Of a stretch of 64,000 nt of DNA, positions 11,238-23,028 are shown piece after piece. A program made the translations under genes and the position numbers. The first letter of the stretch is position 1; every line of letters starts with the position of its first letter. This DNA comes from Hansfordia pulvinata (Eukaryota; Ascomycota; Sordariomycetes; Xylariales). The stretch is taken from assembly GCA_006538405.1 (NCBI GenBank), contig BJKQ01000009.1:754001-818000 (forward strand), in the 5' to 3' direction. The notes below the pieces were generated by a model, which saw only the letters and a program-made list of their open reading frames with translations, did no database searches and was not told the origin of the DNA.

Positions 11238-14200
11238 ATGACCGCCGCCATGAACGGCCCCTCTGCTTCCGGCCCCGCCCCGCGGTTCGGCGCTGGGCCC
11301 TCCGCCTCTCCTCGGGCGGCCCCTTCCGCCGCCGGCAAACAACCTTACCCCCACGTTGACGACCTGACCTCAGCCTCTGTCGAGCTCGATCCCCATACCC
11401 CGATGCGCAAAGTCCTCGAGACTGGCGACACTCACATGCGACAAGCCCTCACTTTCAAGGACTTCCGAAGACCCGATTTGGCGCTCCAAGAGTACATCCG
11501 CGCCTTCACGATAGCCGTCGACGTCATTCCCAAACACAAAGATTATCCCATGCTCAGAGCCGACCGAGGCGATCTCAACCGCCTTTACAGCGCCCTCAAG
11601 GTTAAGATAACGAACCACGGTCAAGCATTTGACAAAGTCAAACAGGTCATCAAAGAAGACAACCTGCGCAGTGGCGTCCAACGGTCACGACCCCGGTCTT
11701 CCTCCGAGCAGGCTCTCATGAACTTGCCAAATGTGCCTTCGAATGCACCGGGACAGCAACAGTCCGCCGTGAACGGCCACTCTCGCGCCGCTTCACATGC
11801 GCGCGGCCCCAGCAAAGGCACCCATTCCCGAGGTCCCAGCACAAGCAGCGTTAAGGAGGCCGAACTCAACAACCCCGCCTCGCCCTCTCGCAAACCGAAG
11901 CCTGTCATTCAGCCAAAACCTCAGGCTCTTCACGGCAATGCAATCAAAGCGACCCCTGCTGCTTCCTCGCAGCCTCAGGACCTCGCAGCCCGCTTCGCGA
12001 ACCTCCGCACCACTCCAGATCCCAATGGCGCCAACTCGGCCGCAGCGTCCAAGCCCGCGGGCCCTCGCGAAATGCCGCCGAAGAACCAGCGCGTGAGGCC
12101 TACCATAAACAGCTCTATACCCACAATGCCCAAGCCGCCTGATGCTATTTACAGTCCAGCCAGAGGCACATTGACGAGCGAGGTGGCCGACTTACCTTCC
12201 AGCACGCCTCGCGGTATGTTCAGCCGAACAAACTCGGTGGCATCTGTGCCCAGTGCCTCTGCCCGTACTTCGATGGAAAACGCCCTGAGGACGTTCACGG
12301 GGGACCAGTACCCTGCAACAAACGCTTTTGGTGAACCGCTCACCCCTCAGACTGCTGAGATTCAGATACCTACCCAAGATACCCTCACCCCTGAAGAATT
12401 TCGAGGTCTCATGAGATTAGGGAGTGGGCGACTCCAGGTCCTGCTAATAGACGTACGGGATCGTCAGTCATTCGACGAGGGTCACATCATGTCCCAGCGC
12501 ACCATTTGTGTTGAGCCAGAAATACTCTCTCGCGAGAACATATCCGCTGATGCTATCGCTGAAAGCATGGTCATCGCTCCAGAGAAGGAGCATATGGCTT
12601 TCGAGCAACGTCACAAAGCCCATCTCGTTGTCGTGTATGACGACGATTCAACCAGCATCCCGAAAAGGGCGTCCTCGAACAGCAAAGCCGCCGTGCTTTT
12701 CAACATAATCCAGGCCTTGACGCATTTCAACTACGACAAGCCGTTGAAAGCCCCGCCGAAACTCCTGGCGGGCGGACTGGATGCTTGGATTGACGAGTTA
12801 GGCGAGCAGTCACTGGCGACATCAAGAACTGCCGCACCACCCTCTGCCCCGCCGCCTCTACGCACCATATCGCAACGTCCAAGAGCCAGAACAAAAACTT
12901 TGAATAAGAGGGAAATAGAACGATTCCAGGAATCCATCCAAAGGGACCAAACCGCGGCTTCTCCCAACGACTACATTCGGGATGAGGAAGAGTTCATGCG
13001 CCGCTACCCGGCTTTGCCGCGCGAGCAAGAATCCATGTCATCTCCCTTGTCGCCCTTGACCCGTTCTCAGACCTACCCTCAAGAACTTGCCGACGATGGC
13101 CATATTTATACTGGAATGGATCCATCGCCGCCGACCCGCCCGGCTCCCGCAGTCCCGAGGACTCGGTACAGCGGTCTTGAGAGTAGGGATGACGCTGCCG
13201 GTCCAGGTGTAGTAGGTAAGAAGAACAACTCTGGTCTCTTCGGCATCGGTGCGAGGCGGACCGGTCTTCTCAACCCAGGCAACTGGTGCTACGCAAATGC
13301 CACGATACAGTCACTCCTGGCATCCCCAGGTTTCGTTCAAGAGATCCTGAACGCCGACTGGCCAGCCCAGTGGCGCGCACCAAAGACTCCAGGCGAGAAT
13401 GATGCGCCCCAGCTCTTGGCCAGGATCATGGGAAACCTGCTTCAATGGATGGACAAGAGACAGTTTGACTCCATGAAAGCTACCACATTCATGGTGAGTA
13501 CACAGCCCGCTTTTCGTTGTTCAGTGGCTAACCCAAGTTCAAGTCCTACCTCAACTCCATCACCAAGCCGTATGCCATTTCCTCTATCAAGGGTACGAAG
13601 TGGATAAGGCTAGGTGATTCCTCTCAGCATGATAGCGACGAGCTCCTTACGTTCCTGTTCAACCAGCTTGACAGTGAGACCAACCGGAAGCGCCATACCA
13701 AAGTAGACAAGGCCATTGAAGACGGAGCAAATTTCGATGGCCCCTTTCACGAAGCTTTGACGAAGTGGAGTGGCTACTTCGACGGCCACTGCTCCATTAC
13801 CGATAAGTGGTGGCAAAGCATATTGGCAAGATCCCTTCGCTGTAAGAATTCGGCCTGCAGCTACACTCGCTATCAGTTCGAGACGTCCAACACCCTGGCT
13901 GTAACGCCTGAGGCTGGTGGCGATGACGGCCTGGAGGTCGCGCTCCCCCGCTTACTCGAGAAAGGGCTGAGCGTGGAACTCAAATGCGAGAAGTGCAATC
14001 ATCCTGAGGCAGAAATGGAGCGCAATCTTTTGAGAGCTCCTCCTCTGCTCTGCTTCAAACTGTCCAGAAACAACCCCATGGGCGGTACGGCCAAGAGCAC
14101 AGTGCCTTTCGGCTTTCCCATTGATAACCTCGACCTCTCACGCTATGGCCTATCGGGCGCACCCCTCTCCACCCTGATCGAGAAGCAGCCAAAAGATATG

Positions 14201-14506
14201 GGTGGCGGCTTCCAGGAACGGCCCCTGTACGACCTCTATGCTGTTGTCATCCACAAGGGCGAAACTGCGAACTCTGGCCACTACTGGTCATGGGTGCGCG
14301 AGGGTCCCGGAAGTGTCTGGACCAAGTGCGAGGACTCGATGACTTCAGACATGAATCTCGACAGCCCTCCCCCGATTTACGTCGGGACGCACATGTACAA
14401 GCAGTGGCAAATGTGTCAAGACAGCGCTATCCGGGCTGTATCAACACCGACGCATCTCTTCTACAAACGACGAGACATCCCATGGTATACAAGAAAGGAG
14501 CCTTGA
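11238..14506 (+). CDS. DOA4-type ubiquitin-specific protease with rhodanese domain
   Basis: A cysteine deubiquitinase of the Doa4/Ubp5/USP8 type, about 1072 aa, which recycles ubiquitin from cargo at endosomes. Exon 1 is 11238-13493 and exon 2 13544-14506; the 50-base intron has donor GTGAGT and an AAG acceptor. Residues about 40-140 form a helical region like the USP8 dimerisation/MIT part. A Ser/Pro-rich linker follows, then a rhodanese-like domain at about 379-500 (VLLIDVRDRQSFDEGH) whose active-site loop reads VVYDDDS and lacks the cysteine. The USP catalytic domain starts near 673. Its Cys box is NPGNWCYAN with Cys684, its zinc-type CxxC pair is in KCEKCNH, and the His box is NSGHYWSW with His998. 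A second ATG lies at 11250. Tryptophan before the catalytic cysteine, where Thr is commonest, is unusual. The divergent neighbour is VPS27, of the same pathway. No frame break. Confidence 0.93.
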
Positions 14507-16010
14507 AGAAGTTGTCACTCGCAGGTCTTGGCAATAGACAAAGGAAAATGTTGACCCAACAAACCTCGATATCGGCAGAGGTATTGAGATCTTGTTTTTC
14601 CAAAGACATTGAGGGCCGATCATGCCCAGGCTTTCCCGCCGCATTAACGCTCGGGTGCCCTATATCCTGGTTCACGGTCGCGCTCCTCATAGCAAGACCG
14701 GGTCTGGCATTCAAGCAACATCCCGAGGCCCAACAACCGGGTTTTCCCGCCATCCTCAGCCATTCGCATCTTTGAGGTGGCTGAGAGTGTTCGTGTACAT
14801 CGTTCATTTACCTAAGTCCATAATGCATTCCTGCGCAGGCGTTCTTGTATTTAATTGTTTATCATCTTTTCGGCCGTCCAGCGTTCCTCGCCATGCAGGC
14901 GTTTCCGCATTGTTGAAGCCAGCGGAATGGTTGATTCGATTGACAACGAGTGAAGCTCAGGAAAAGACACGAATGGGGTGATAGGACACACTTGGATAGT
15001 AACGAAGCATTTCACCTTCAGGATGTAGACCGATGCTCATGCTGGCATGTCCTGTCTTCTTGACATGCAACCTCCACACCGGTAGCTTTAGCAGTGTGCA
15101 TTGATGAAAATTGCCAAGTAGAGTCCTCGACGTCGCTTGGGACATCTTGGCTGTGGAAAGTGGGCTGGTAACTGTGAAGAGGCCGTGAAAAGACTGGGGG
15201 TGATCTCTGTATTTTGTCTGCCCAAGTCGTGGCCAGCACGCATCTCACGTTTCCCGGGTTACGTATGTATCATTCAATCATTCCAGAACCATGCGGTGCC
15301 ATATCATGGAAAGCACTCGCGCGAGGAGGTGATCTTGACCTTTCAAACGGGTGGCGTGCCTGACCGTCAGGATACTGCTAATGATCTGTTGCAAAGAAGC
15401 CAGCGAGGGTCTTCTCAAGAAAGTTCACCCTGTCCACGCCTACAAATGTTCTGGAACAAGCCGTGGCACCCAGTTTGACAACATCATTGCTGTCGAGGTC
15501 ACCAGCTCGAGACCTTCTGGCCGGCGAGGTAATGCATGATGCGCCGGATCTGTATACCGAAACCGTGCTCTGCCGGACCATTGCGGGCTGCAATGACAAG
15601 GCCAAAGGATGCGAAGCTTACAGCGACGTGGTACGCGAAACACGTGAGGGTTTCCTGGATAACTTCGCCTGCCTTTGCGACATTTGAGGGAGTCATGCTG
15701 TCTTGATGTCCGCTACTCGTTACAAACTCCGTAAGCCTCGTGCGGGCAGCAACGTGGTCTTTTCCGCCCTGTTGCCGGGATACGTGAATATGAGGCTTAT
15801 GTGTCAGTAACGGACCGAAGGGTCTGGCGCTCAGACGTGGCGGGGCGCGGTGGACCAGAAGCGGCATCCAGGTAGTGTTTAAAGTTATTCTTGGACATGG
15901 AACCCGAGCTTGTGGCGATTTCCCAACAGCGGGCGCGGGAGAAGGATCACGAATGCTGTTTCGAGCCGAGCAGCCAGTGAGCGCCGCCCGCACCAACCCG
16001 GAGGCTCGCA

Positions 16011-16042
16011 TGCAGTGCAGTGCAGTGCAGTGCAGTGCAGTG
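16011..16042. repeat. Pentanucleotide microsatellite (TGCAG)n
   Basis: About six uninterrupted copies of TGCAG run from 16011 to 16042. It is in gene-free sequence and probably neutral. Confidence 0.95.
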
Positions 16043-16286
16043 TGGTCCTGGTCAGCCGAGATCCATCCCGGGTCCCCAGCCTTCGACTAACCTCGACACG
16101 TCGTAGCCTGATGGGGCCCGTTTCTTTTTTTAAACGTGTCCAAACCCACGACCTCGTGGGCTCCCAGCCACCAAGCAAGTATTCCGTACGCTTTGAAGTA
16201 CGCAGGGAGGAAGGCAGACAGGCAAGCCAGGCAGCAGACATCGGGCATGCGTAACGCGCAGACCAAACAAGACCAAACCGACGCAG

Positions 16287-16310
16287 AGGTAGGTAGGTAG
16301 GTAGGTAGGT
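16287..16310. repeat. Tetranucleotide microsatellite (AGGT)6
   Basis: Six perfect AGGT copies are seen. The same motif in shorter form recurs between genes across the window, for example at 10273-10288 and 17331-17340. Confidence 0.95.
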
Positions 16311-16880
16311 GCTCGCTTACTCATCTCTGTAGGCCGCACTGGAGAATCGTCTCCAGAATCCTAATCCCATCTCGTCTCATCTGCCCGGGGCCGCAGGGCC
16401 TGAGTGACTTATCGGCAGACGCAACCCACGTAACAATAAGGCAGAGCCAAAAATAATAGCTGGTGCGGGACGGCGTCTGACCTTGAGCCTCGAGTGGATC
16501 CGCACCGGCTGGTGGCGCCGCGAAGATAACCTGGGCATCTTCCTGTTGCCAGTTTGATCTTGGTGACAGCTGAGCTGCCCACGCTGCTTTGAGGGTGCCA
16601 GAGCGGCGCCTGTTCAAGACCAGCCAGCCCAAGCACGCTGTCCGTGACTCACCTCAGCCGCTCCACGAATATGAGGCACATGCAGGCTAAAGCCAGAGTC
16701 ACAAGATGCAGAGACAAGTACGTGGCTTCGTGCGAGTAGGCAGGCCAGCGCCTGCTCGGGCGGCGAGCTTCGAGGGAAATGAAATGACAGATATCATGAA
16801 CGGACAAAGGCGGGCCTTGGTGGCGACGAGGCTGGGAGTCATCAACAACCCTGGACTCTGACGGGCAGTCAACCGAAGAT

Positions 16881-16901
16881 GGTGGTGGTGGTGGTGGTGG
16901 C
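16881..16901. repeat. Trinucleotide repeat (GGT)7
   Basis: Seven copies of GGT are seen in gene-free DNA. On the minus strand it would read as a histidine or proline run in short frames, but I see no gene using it. Confidence 0.9.
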
Positions 16902-18143
16902 GGCGTCGTATAGGCAATTGAATGGAGCCGAGCCAGGCCACCGGGCGCCCACCAGGGCCAACAAGGTGTCCTTCGCGATCTGGAGACACATTGCCGCGTT
17001 GTCGTTGGTGGTGGTGGGCAGCCACTTCGCATGGGCCCAACGAGGCTGACGAGTGCTGAGCCGGCGTTCCCTGGTATTCTAGCCGGGAGGTGGTGGCCAA
17101 AAGTGAATCCTGATCCACAAACGACCACCACATCCCTCCATCAGTCATGTTCCCGAAGGCGCCTGTCCCCAGACAGGTGTCGATTGCTGAATGGCCTGGG
17201 TCAAGGGCGGAGGGCCGTTGCCGTGTGGGCGAGCGAGCACAGATGCCAAGTTCTTGCTTTGGGATGACTGAGATTCTGCACTACCAGTGTTGCGTGTCTT
17301 TGATAACTTGATGTATCATTAACGTGGATATAGGTAGGTAGCCTTGGTGAGGCGTCTCTGCCAGACATCAATACTCCGCGATCGAAGATTCTGGAGGTGC
17401 GTGGCAGCCGGCGTGAGGCACTGGAGGAAAGTGCTGTACTTGCGGTGCTCATGCAAGCACAGCAGATGCCCAAGTACCTGCCTGCATGGTGTACCGCTTT
17501 CAGTCAAGATCCCACGTGAATCTACGGCCAACATGCAGTTGGATTTGGCAGCCGCGCCCGTTCCTGGATCCTCGCGAGCGCATTGACGAGTGGCAGGAGC
17601 ATCCAATCCAATGGGCACCGGTGGAGGCTTCCGCGCACAAACTTCGAATGGCTGCCTGTGCTCGTGCCCACGGGTCAGTACCAGACTCGAACCTCCTGCA
17701 GGTACTTGCACAGTCGACCGCCGTCGAGGGAGATGCCCACGAAAAGAACAGGTATCCGTCATGGAGCGACCACCTTCGGGTGGGAGGCTCTGACGAATCA
17801 TTGGGTCGAGTACCTGGACCCGTACACGTATCCTCAGCGAGCCGGAGGGCCTTGCGCAGTGGGGCGCTCGATGGCTTTAGATGCAGCAGTGGGCAAATCA
17901 CAGGACGGGCTCGAGTCACTGCGGGCCCTGAGACCCGCTCAGCGCCCCGGACGAGGCGCCGCATCAACGCCCTAGGTACTTTGCAGACGGTCTATAGAGT
18001 GGTACTTGATGCCCGTACCCTTCCCTGGTGCCTTTCTCAGGTACTTCCGAGCACCCCTGCCGCCGCCCCCTGCCGAACCCTGTAACCCCTGTTCCCCATA
18101 CCACTGGACCCCCCCCGGCCGGCGCTCGTGGGGCGCTGGCGGA

Positions 18144-18235
18144 ATTGGATTTCTTCCACGCTGTGAGCCTACATTCTAAACGTGTCAACTTTGAAATCTG
18201 GCTTGATCCGACAGCTGCCCTCCCGGTATAAGAAA
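18144..18235 (+). promoter_or_regulatory. Candidate BiP promoter: ERSE/UPRE-like element and TATA box
   Basis: ATTGG (18144-18148) is followed seven bases later by CCACG (18156-18160), the two half-sites of ER-stress elements, although the spacing is not the canonical 9 or 1. The overlapping CACGCTGT (18157-18164) matches the first eight positions of the HacA-type UPRE described in Aspergillus. TATAAGAAA at 18227-18235 lies 191 bases before the ATG and could be the TATA box. Regulation of BiP by the unfolded-protein response is established in fungi; the use of these particular sites is inference. Confidence 0.4.
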
Positions 18236-18425
18236 TCACCAGCCCTGCCGGCTACCCTTCAACCTCGTCTTCTCTCCATCATCATCCCCCCTCCCCCAGA
18301 AAGCTCTTTTTCCTTGTGTCAAGGCGCTTGTTTTCCCCTCCCCACGACACGCGGAGGCTACAACCATCTAACCACTGTTCCACTGCACCACCAAAACCCC
18401 ATTGTCGGCCTTTCACACCAGCAAG

Positions 18426-19225
18426 ATGGCCGACCGCTCCCAGAGCTTCTGGGCGATTGCCTTTGGCATGATCGCCTGGAGCCTTCTGCTCTTCAGCCCC
18501 CTGGCCTTCGTTGGACAGGCCAAGGCTGACGACGCTCAGGACTACGGCACTGTTGTCGGTATTGTAAGTCGCCTCACCCTGCCGCACCGCGCCGTCGCCA
18601 CCCTCGGGTGCCTCCGAAGCCGCTGCTAATCGCGTGTTCTTTTTCTTTAGGATTTGGGAACCACCTACTCTTGCGTGGGTGTCATGCAGAAGGGCAAGGT
18701 TGAGATTCTCGTCAACGACCAGGGCAACCGTATCACTCCCTCTTGGGTCAGCTTCAACGACCAGGAACGTCTTGTGGGCGACGCTGCCAAGCAGCAGTCC
18801 GCCGCCAACCCCTCTAACACTGTTTACGACGTCAAGTAAGTTTGCACGAGTGACTCTTCTGCACCCTGGCAGCTCCGCCCATCCACGATCCGCGATGCTA
18901 ACCAGCTTCCCGCTACAGGCGCTTCATCGGTCGCAAGTTCAGCGAGAAGGGTGTGCAGGACGATGTCAAGCACTTCCCCTACAAGGTCGCCAACAAGGAA
19001 GGCAAGCCCGTTGTTCAGGTCCAGTACCAGGGCGAGCAGAAGACCTTCACCCCCGAGGAGATCTCTGCCGTCATTCTGGGCAAGATGAAGGAGGTTGCCG
19101 AGTCCTACCTGGGCAAGAAGGTCACCCACGCCGTTGTCACTGTCCCTGCCTACTTCAACGACAACCAGCGCCAGGCCACCAAGGACGCCGGTACCATCTC
19201 TGGTCTCAACGTCCTGCGCATTGTA

Positions 19226-19260
<35 letters not shown>

Positions 19261-19366
19261 GGACAAGACCGAGGGCGAGCGTCACATCATCGTCTACGAC
19301 CTTGGTGGCGGTACCTTCGATGTCTCTCTCCTGTCTATCGACGACGGTGTCTTCGAGGTTCTGGCT

Positions 19367-19401
<35 letters not shown>

Positions 19402-20648
19402 TGACCAGCGCGTCATCAACCACTTCGCCAAGCAGTACAACAAGAAGCACTCGGTTGACATCACCAAGGACGCCAAGACCATGGGTAAGCTCAAGCGCGA
19501 GGCCGAGAAGGCCAAGCGTTCGCTGTCTTCCCAGATGTCCACCCGCATCGAGATTGAGGCCTTCCACAAGGGCGAGGACTTCTCCGAGACCCTGACCCGT
19601 GCCAAGTTCGAGGAGCTCAACATGGACCTCTTCAAGCGTACCCTCAAGCCCGTTAAGCAGGTTCTGGAGGACTCTAAGCTCAAGAAGGAGGAGATTGACG
19701 ACATTGTTCTCGTCGGTGGCTCCACTCGTATCCCCAAGGTCCAGGCTCTTCTCGAGGAGTACTTCGGCGGTAAGCAGGCTAGCAAGGGTATCAACCCTGA
19801 CGAGGCTGTCGCCTTCGGTGCCGCTGTCCAGGCTGGTGTTCTCTCCGGTGAGCAGGGTACTGAGGACATTGTCCTGATGGACGTCAACCCGCTCACCCTG
19901 GGTATTGAGACCACTGGTGGTGTCATGACCCAGCTGATCAAGCGTAACACTCCTATCCCTACTCGCAAGAGCCAGATCTTCTCCACCGCCGCCGACAACC
20001 AGCCCGTCGTCCTGATCCAGGTCTACGAGGGTGAGCGCACCATGACCAAGGACAACAACCTGCTCGGCAAGTTCGAGCTCACCAACATTCCCCCTGCGCC
20101 CCGCGGTGTCCCTCAGATTGAGGTCTCGTTCGAGCTGGATGTCAACGGTATTCTCAAGGTCTCGGCCCACGACAAGGGCACTGGCAAGACCGAGACCATC
20201 ACCATCACCAACGACAAGGGCCGTCTTACCCAGGACGAGATTGACCGCATGATCAACGAGGCTGAGAAGTACGCTGAGGACGACAAGGCTCTGCGTGAGA
20301 AGATCGAGGCCCGTAACGGTCTGGAGAACTACATCTTCAGCCTGAAGAACATGGCCAACGACGACGAGAACAGCAAGATCGCGGACGACGACAAGGAGAC
20401 TGTAAGTTGCACCAAAGCTGCCCACTACAGACAACAAATACTAACTGCCAATTCAGCTCAAGGACGCCGTCAAGGAGGCCCAGGACTGGCTCGAGGAGAA
20501 CGGTGCCGAGGCTTCTGCCGAGGACCTCGAGGAGCAGAAGGAGAAGCTGTCCAACGTCGCCTACCCCATCACCTCCAAGATGTACGGTGGCGCTGGTGGC
20601 TCCGAGGGCGGTGCCGAGGACGACGAGCCCACTCACGACGAGTTGTAA
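18426..20648 (+). CDS. KAR2: BiP/Kar2, ER-lumenal Hsp70 chaperone
   Basis: ATP-dependent Hsp70 of the ER lumen, acting in translocation, folding, ER-associated degradation and stress sensing; 665 aa. Exons: 18426-18563, 18651-18835, 18919-20401 and 20457-20648; all junctions are GT-AG and in phase. An N-terminal signal sequence has a hydrophobic core (FAFG-type, then [12 protein letters not shown]) with likely cleavage after QAKA. The ATPase domain begins with [17 protein letters not shown], and the phosphate-binding motif [15 protein letters not shown] is present. [13 protein letters not shown] follows, then the substrate-binding domain and a helical lid. The C-terminus is HDEL, the ER-retention signal. 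The large third exon has strong codon bias (C- or T-ending codons, AAG, CGT), typical of a highly expressed gene. No frame break, unlike several neighbours. A 537-codon antisense frame is only a shadow. Confidence 0.98.
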
Positions 20649-22199
20649 GCGAGTCACGACACGTACTTGTGAATATTTGTCACGTGTATTGTCCCCGCCA
20701 CTGTACTATCTCCATAGATTTTTCCCGTTCATAGCATACCCCCGGCGCACAATGATGATGAAAGTTCAACAACTTCTTAGTTTCCAAGTGATAGGTGCCT
20801 GTGATGAGCGCCCAGCGGCTCGTGTTGATTGTAAAGATATGTCAGGGTGGGCTTGGTTATCTTCGGCAAATTCAGTTGGGGTAAAACTATTTCACAAACC
20901 ATGGGGGCGGGCAGGGTGGGTGTGCACGCGTGCTTCGTACCGGCAACAGGGCAGCTTGCCGAGTTTGGGAACAGCATCTTCGAACTGTGCGCGCTACTGG
21001 GTATCTTTACACATGTAAGAAAGGGGCCACAGGTAGACAGACAGCGGGACGGTGAGAGAAGCGCGCGTCATTTGGAAAGGCCCATGGAGACTATTGCGTG
21101 TCTACATATTGATGATGAAAAAACAGACTCTGCTACATCCTCCACGCCAGGACACGGTGAAAGAGAGGGTACAAACGCAAAAGGCCATGAACACTACTCG
21201 TAGACAGGCCAGGTGTCCTACCTGGGGACTAGACGGAGGAGAGTCGCTCAGTCCCTTATCAGGCTCGTGACCCGTGATACCGCCCTGGCAGAACGGGCTT
21301 GACGCGCAGCCCCAGAGAGTTTGGGGGGTCACGCCAAACCAGAGGACTACAAAGCCGTTTCTGTTCGCGATGGGCCACCGGGGGTTGGATCGTCTGCGCC
21401 TGGTTGGCCGTGGGATCCAACGAGTCTTTTTCTCGCTTTTCTCTTCGGTCCTGCATGCCACCGTCTTGCATGTCTTTGTTGGTGACACAACCCCCGCCAG
21501 CTCTTGAATAGGGCGTCGGGCGGCTACGGCGGCGTGCCAACCAACAGCGCGGTCGGGCAAAGCAGCAGCGGGGCGCCCCGGGTCAGGTCGGCCGTGGTGG
21601 TTTGTGATACGGCGGCAACGACTCGTACTACAGACCTGACAGACGTGCGGGCGCGTGAAGCCATGTGTTCCTCGTGTGGATGGCGGTGGTTCGGGGGCGA
21701 CGCAGCATCCCTGCACTCGTGACATAAACTGCAAACCTGTGGGCGCATGTACCATTGCGCAGTCAACGAGCGGCTGTAAGCGCGCGCTTGCAGGAACCCA
21801 GCATTTCCGGGTTGCGTAAAAGATGCTTGTGGGAGTTGACACCATTGCAATGATTATAATATTAGAAATACTGACAAGCCTGCATACCGGTCGCCGCCTA
21901 ACCCTCGAGGTAGGCTTGTATCTACCACATGGTTCTTCTACATAGAAACGGCCGGGGACCAACACTGACAAGGGGCTCTGCATGTTGAAATTCGCCGGCC
22001 ACAGTCGTTCCAGCGCCGTTGGACGCACCAGCCCTTCCCTTTGATTTGTTTGCGTAACTGTTCGATCAGAAGAGGCATGTTACGCACGCAACGTCGTTGG
22101 CGATGCCAGACCCTGCGCTGCGCAGCCTTGCCTTGGACAAACAACGCCGCCTGCTGTCTCATCACGACCTTGATAGGCTGCAAGCGGAAGAGGCCGGCC

Positions 22200-22242
22200 A
22201 CACGAACGGGCCAACACGAACGGGCTGACACGAACGGGCCAA
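22200..22242. repeat. Three tandem copies of a 14-base unit
   Basis: The unit ACACGAACGGGCCA occurs three times head to tail, the middle copy ending in CTG instead of CCA. It lies about 440 bases upstream of the small secreted protein. A regulatory role is possible but nothing else supports it. Confidence 0.75.
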
Positions 22243-22623
22243 CATGCATGCGCAGGATAGATGGGCGCATAAACCAGAGTGTGCAGGGGATAGTTGTCTC
22301 GTTGCGCCCGGGGAGGCTATACTCAACCAGAAGTATATTTATCAACGGTCTCTTCGTCGTGGAGAATGGCGACAGAGGAGAGGCTCGGCCCTGTTGCTTT
22401 CATTTACACCACTTTACCCCTTCTCTCTGCATAATCCGCATATCTGAGCATCATCTCGTCGAGTTACCTGATACAGCTGAAGCGATCTACCTTTATTAAC
22501 CTTTATCCGCTTGATCTACGACGAGCGCAACTCGCTTCACAAGCTTGACCGAACACTAGGCCAGGCAACCGCTTTCTTCACCACCAATAGCGCGCAGCGC
22601 CAGACATCTCCCCGGTCCGCGAG

Positions 22624-22631
22624 AATAAAAA
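22624..22631 (+). promoter_or_regulatory. Candidate TATA box of the small secreted protein gene
   Basis: AATAAAAA lies 55 bases before the ATG at 22679, in a stretch otherwise GC-rich. The assignment rests on position only. Confidence 0.35.
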
Positions 22632-22678
22632 GCACACCCCTTTCCATTTCCAAGAAGGAAGGAAAGAAGAAGAACGGG

Positions 22679-22972
22679 ATGCAGCTCCGAAACCCAGCCG
22701 CGGCCCTGATGATGGCGTCGATGGCAGCAGCAGCGGCAGTCACTGTCGCCGCTGTCGTGGCGAAGTCGGCGATGAGCGCCACCACAGGGGCGGGGGAGCA
22801 GGCCGCCAACGACGCCAGGGGGGTCGCATCGTGCGTGGCGCCGGTGCGGTGCGACGGCGACCTATACGTGACGTGCCAGATCGGCGTCGAGGCGCGGTAC
22901 ACGTGCCAGGGGGGCTGCCGGGACGTCGAGGGGCAGGTCGCGTGCGACAACGGGGTGCCTTTTCCCTTGTAG
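22679..22972 (+). CDS. Small secreted cysteine-rich protein (effector-like), 97 aa
   Basis: I do not recognise a named family. The chosen ATG gives Met-Gln-Leu-Arg followed by an Ala/Met/Val-rich hydrophobic stretch to about residue 30 (AAAAAVTVAAVVAKSAMSA), a plausible signal peptide with cleavage near SAMSA. The mature part is about 60 residues with six cysteines spaced C-x5-C-x7-C-x9-C-x3-C-x8-C, all in the last 50 residues (VRCDGDLYVTC, then RYTCQGGC), enough for three disulfides. The frame stays open further upstream, so a longer start is formally possible but would bury the signal peptide. Single exon, with a TATA-like element 55 bases upstream. Size, signal and Cys content fit fungal effectors or antimicrobial-like proteins; function is not known. 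Whether the gene is expressed is also unknown. Confidence 0.6.
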   Translation: MQLRNPAAALMMASMAAAAAVTVAAVVAKSAMSATTGAGEQAANDARGVASCVAPVRCDGDLYVTCQIGVEARYTCQGGCRDVEGQVACDNGVPFPL

Positions 22973-22995
22973 GAGGGCGGCTGAATTGAAGGGAC

Positions 22996-23028
<33 letters not shown>

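Larger units (their letters stand above)
14507..18425. other. 3.9 kb gene-free stretch before BiP
   Basis: Only overlapping short frames without recognisable domains are present on either strand. The stretch holds several simple repeats (listed separately near 16011, 16287 and 16881), a TAGG run near 17331, and the BiP promoter at its right end. I see no RNA gene or transposon. Confidence 0.55.
20649..22678. other. 2 kb gene-free stretch after BiP
   Basis: The BiP 3' untranslated region lies at the left. A 308-codon minus-strand frame at 21102-22028 is open but has no recognisable domain, is rich in Arg/Cys/Pro and looks like chance in GC-rich DNA. A 14-base tandem repeat lies near 22200. 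Confidence 0.5.

Noticed and set aside
18824..20437. 537-codon open frame antisense to BiP
   Set aside because: It is the mirror of a highly biased coding exon and is rich in Leu/Val/Asp/Gly, as such shadows are. BiP itself is certain in this place.
21102..22028. 308-codon minus-strand frame after BiP
   Set aside because: Arg/Pro/Cys-rich, no domain, no introns or promoter signals; likely chance in GC-rich DNA.
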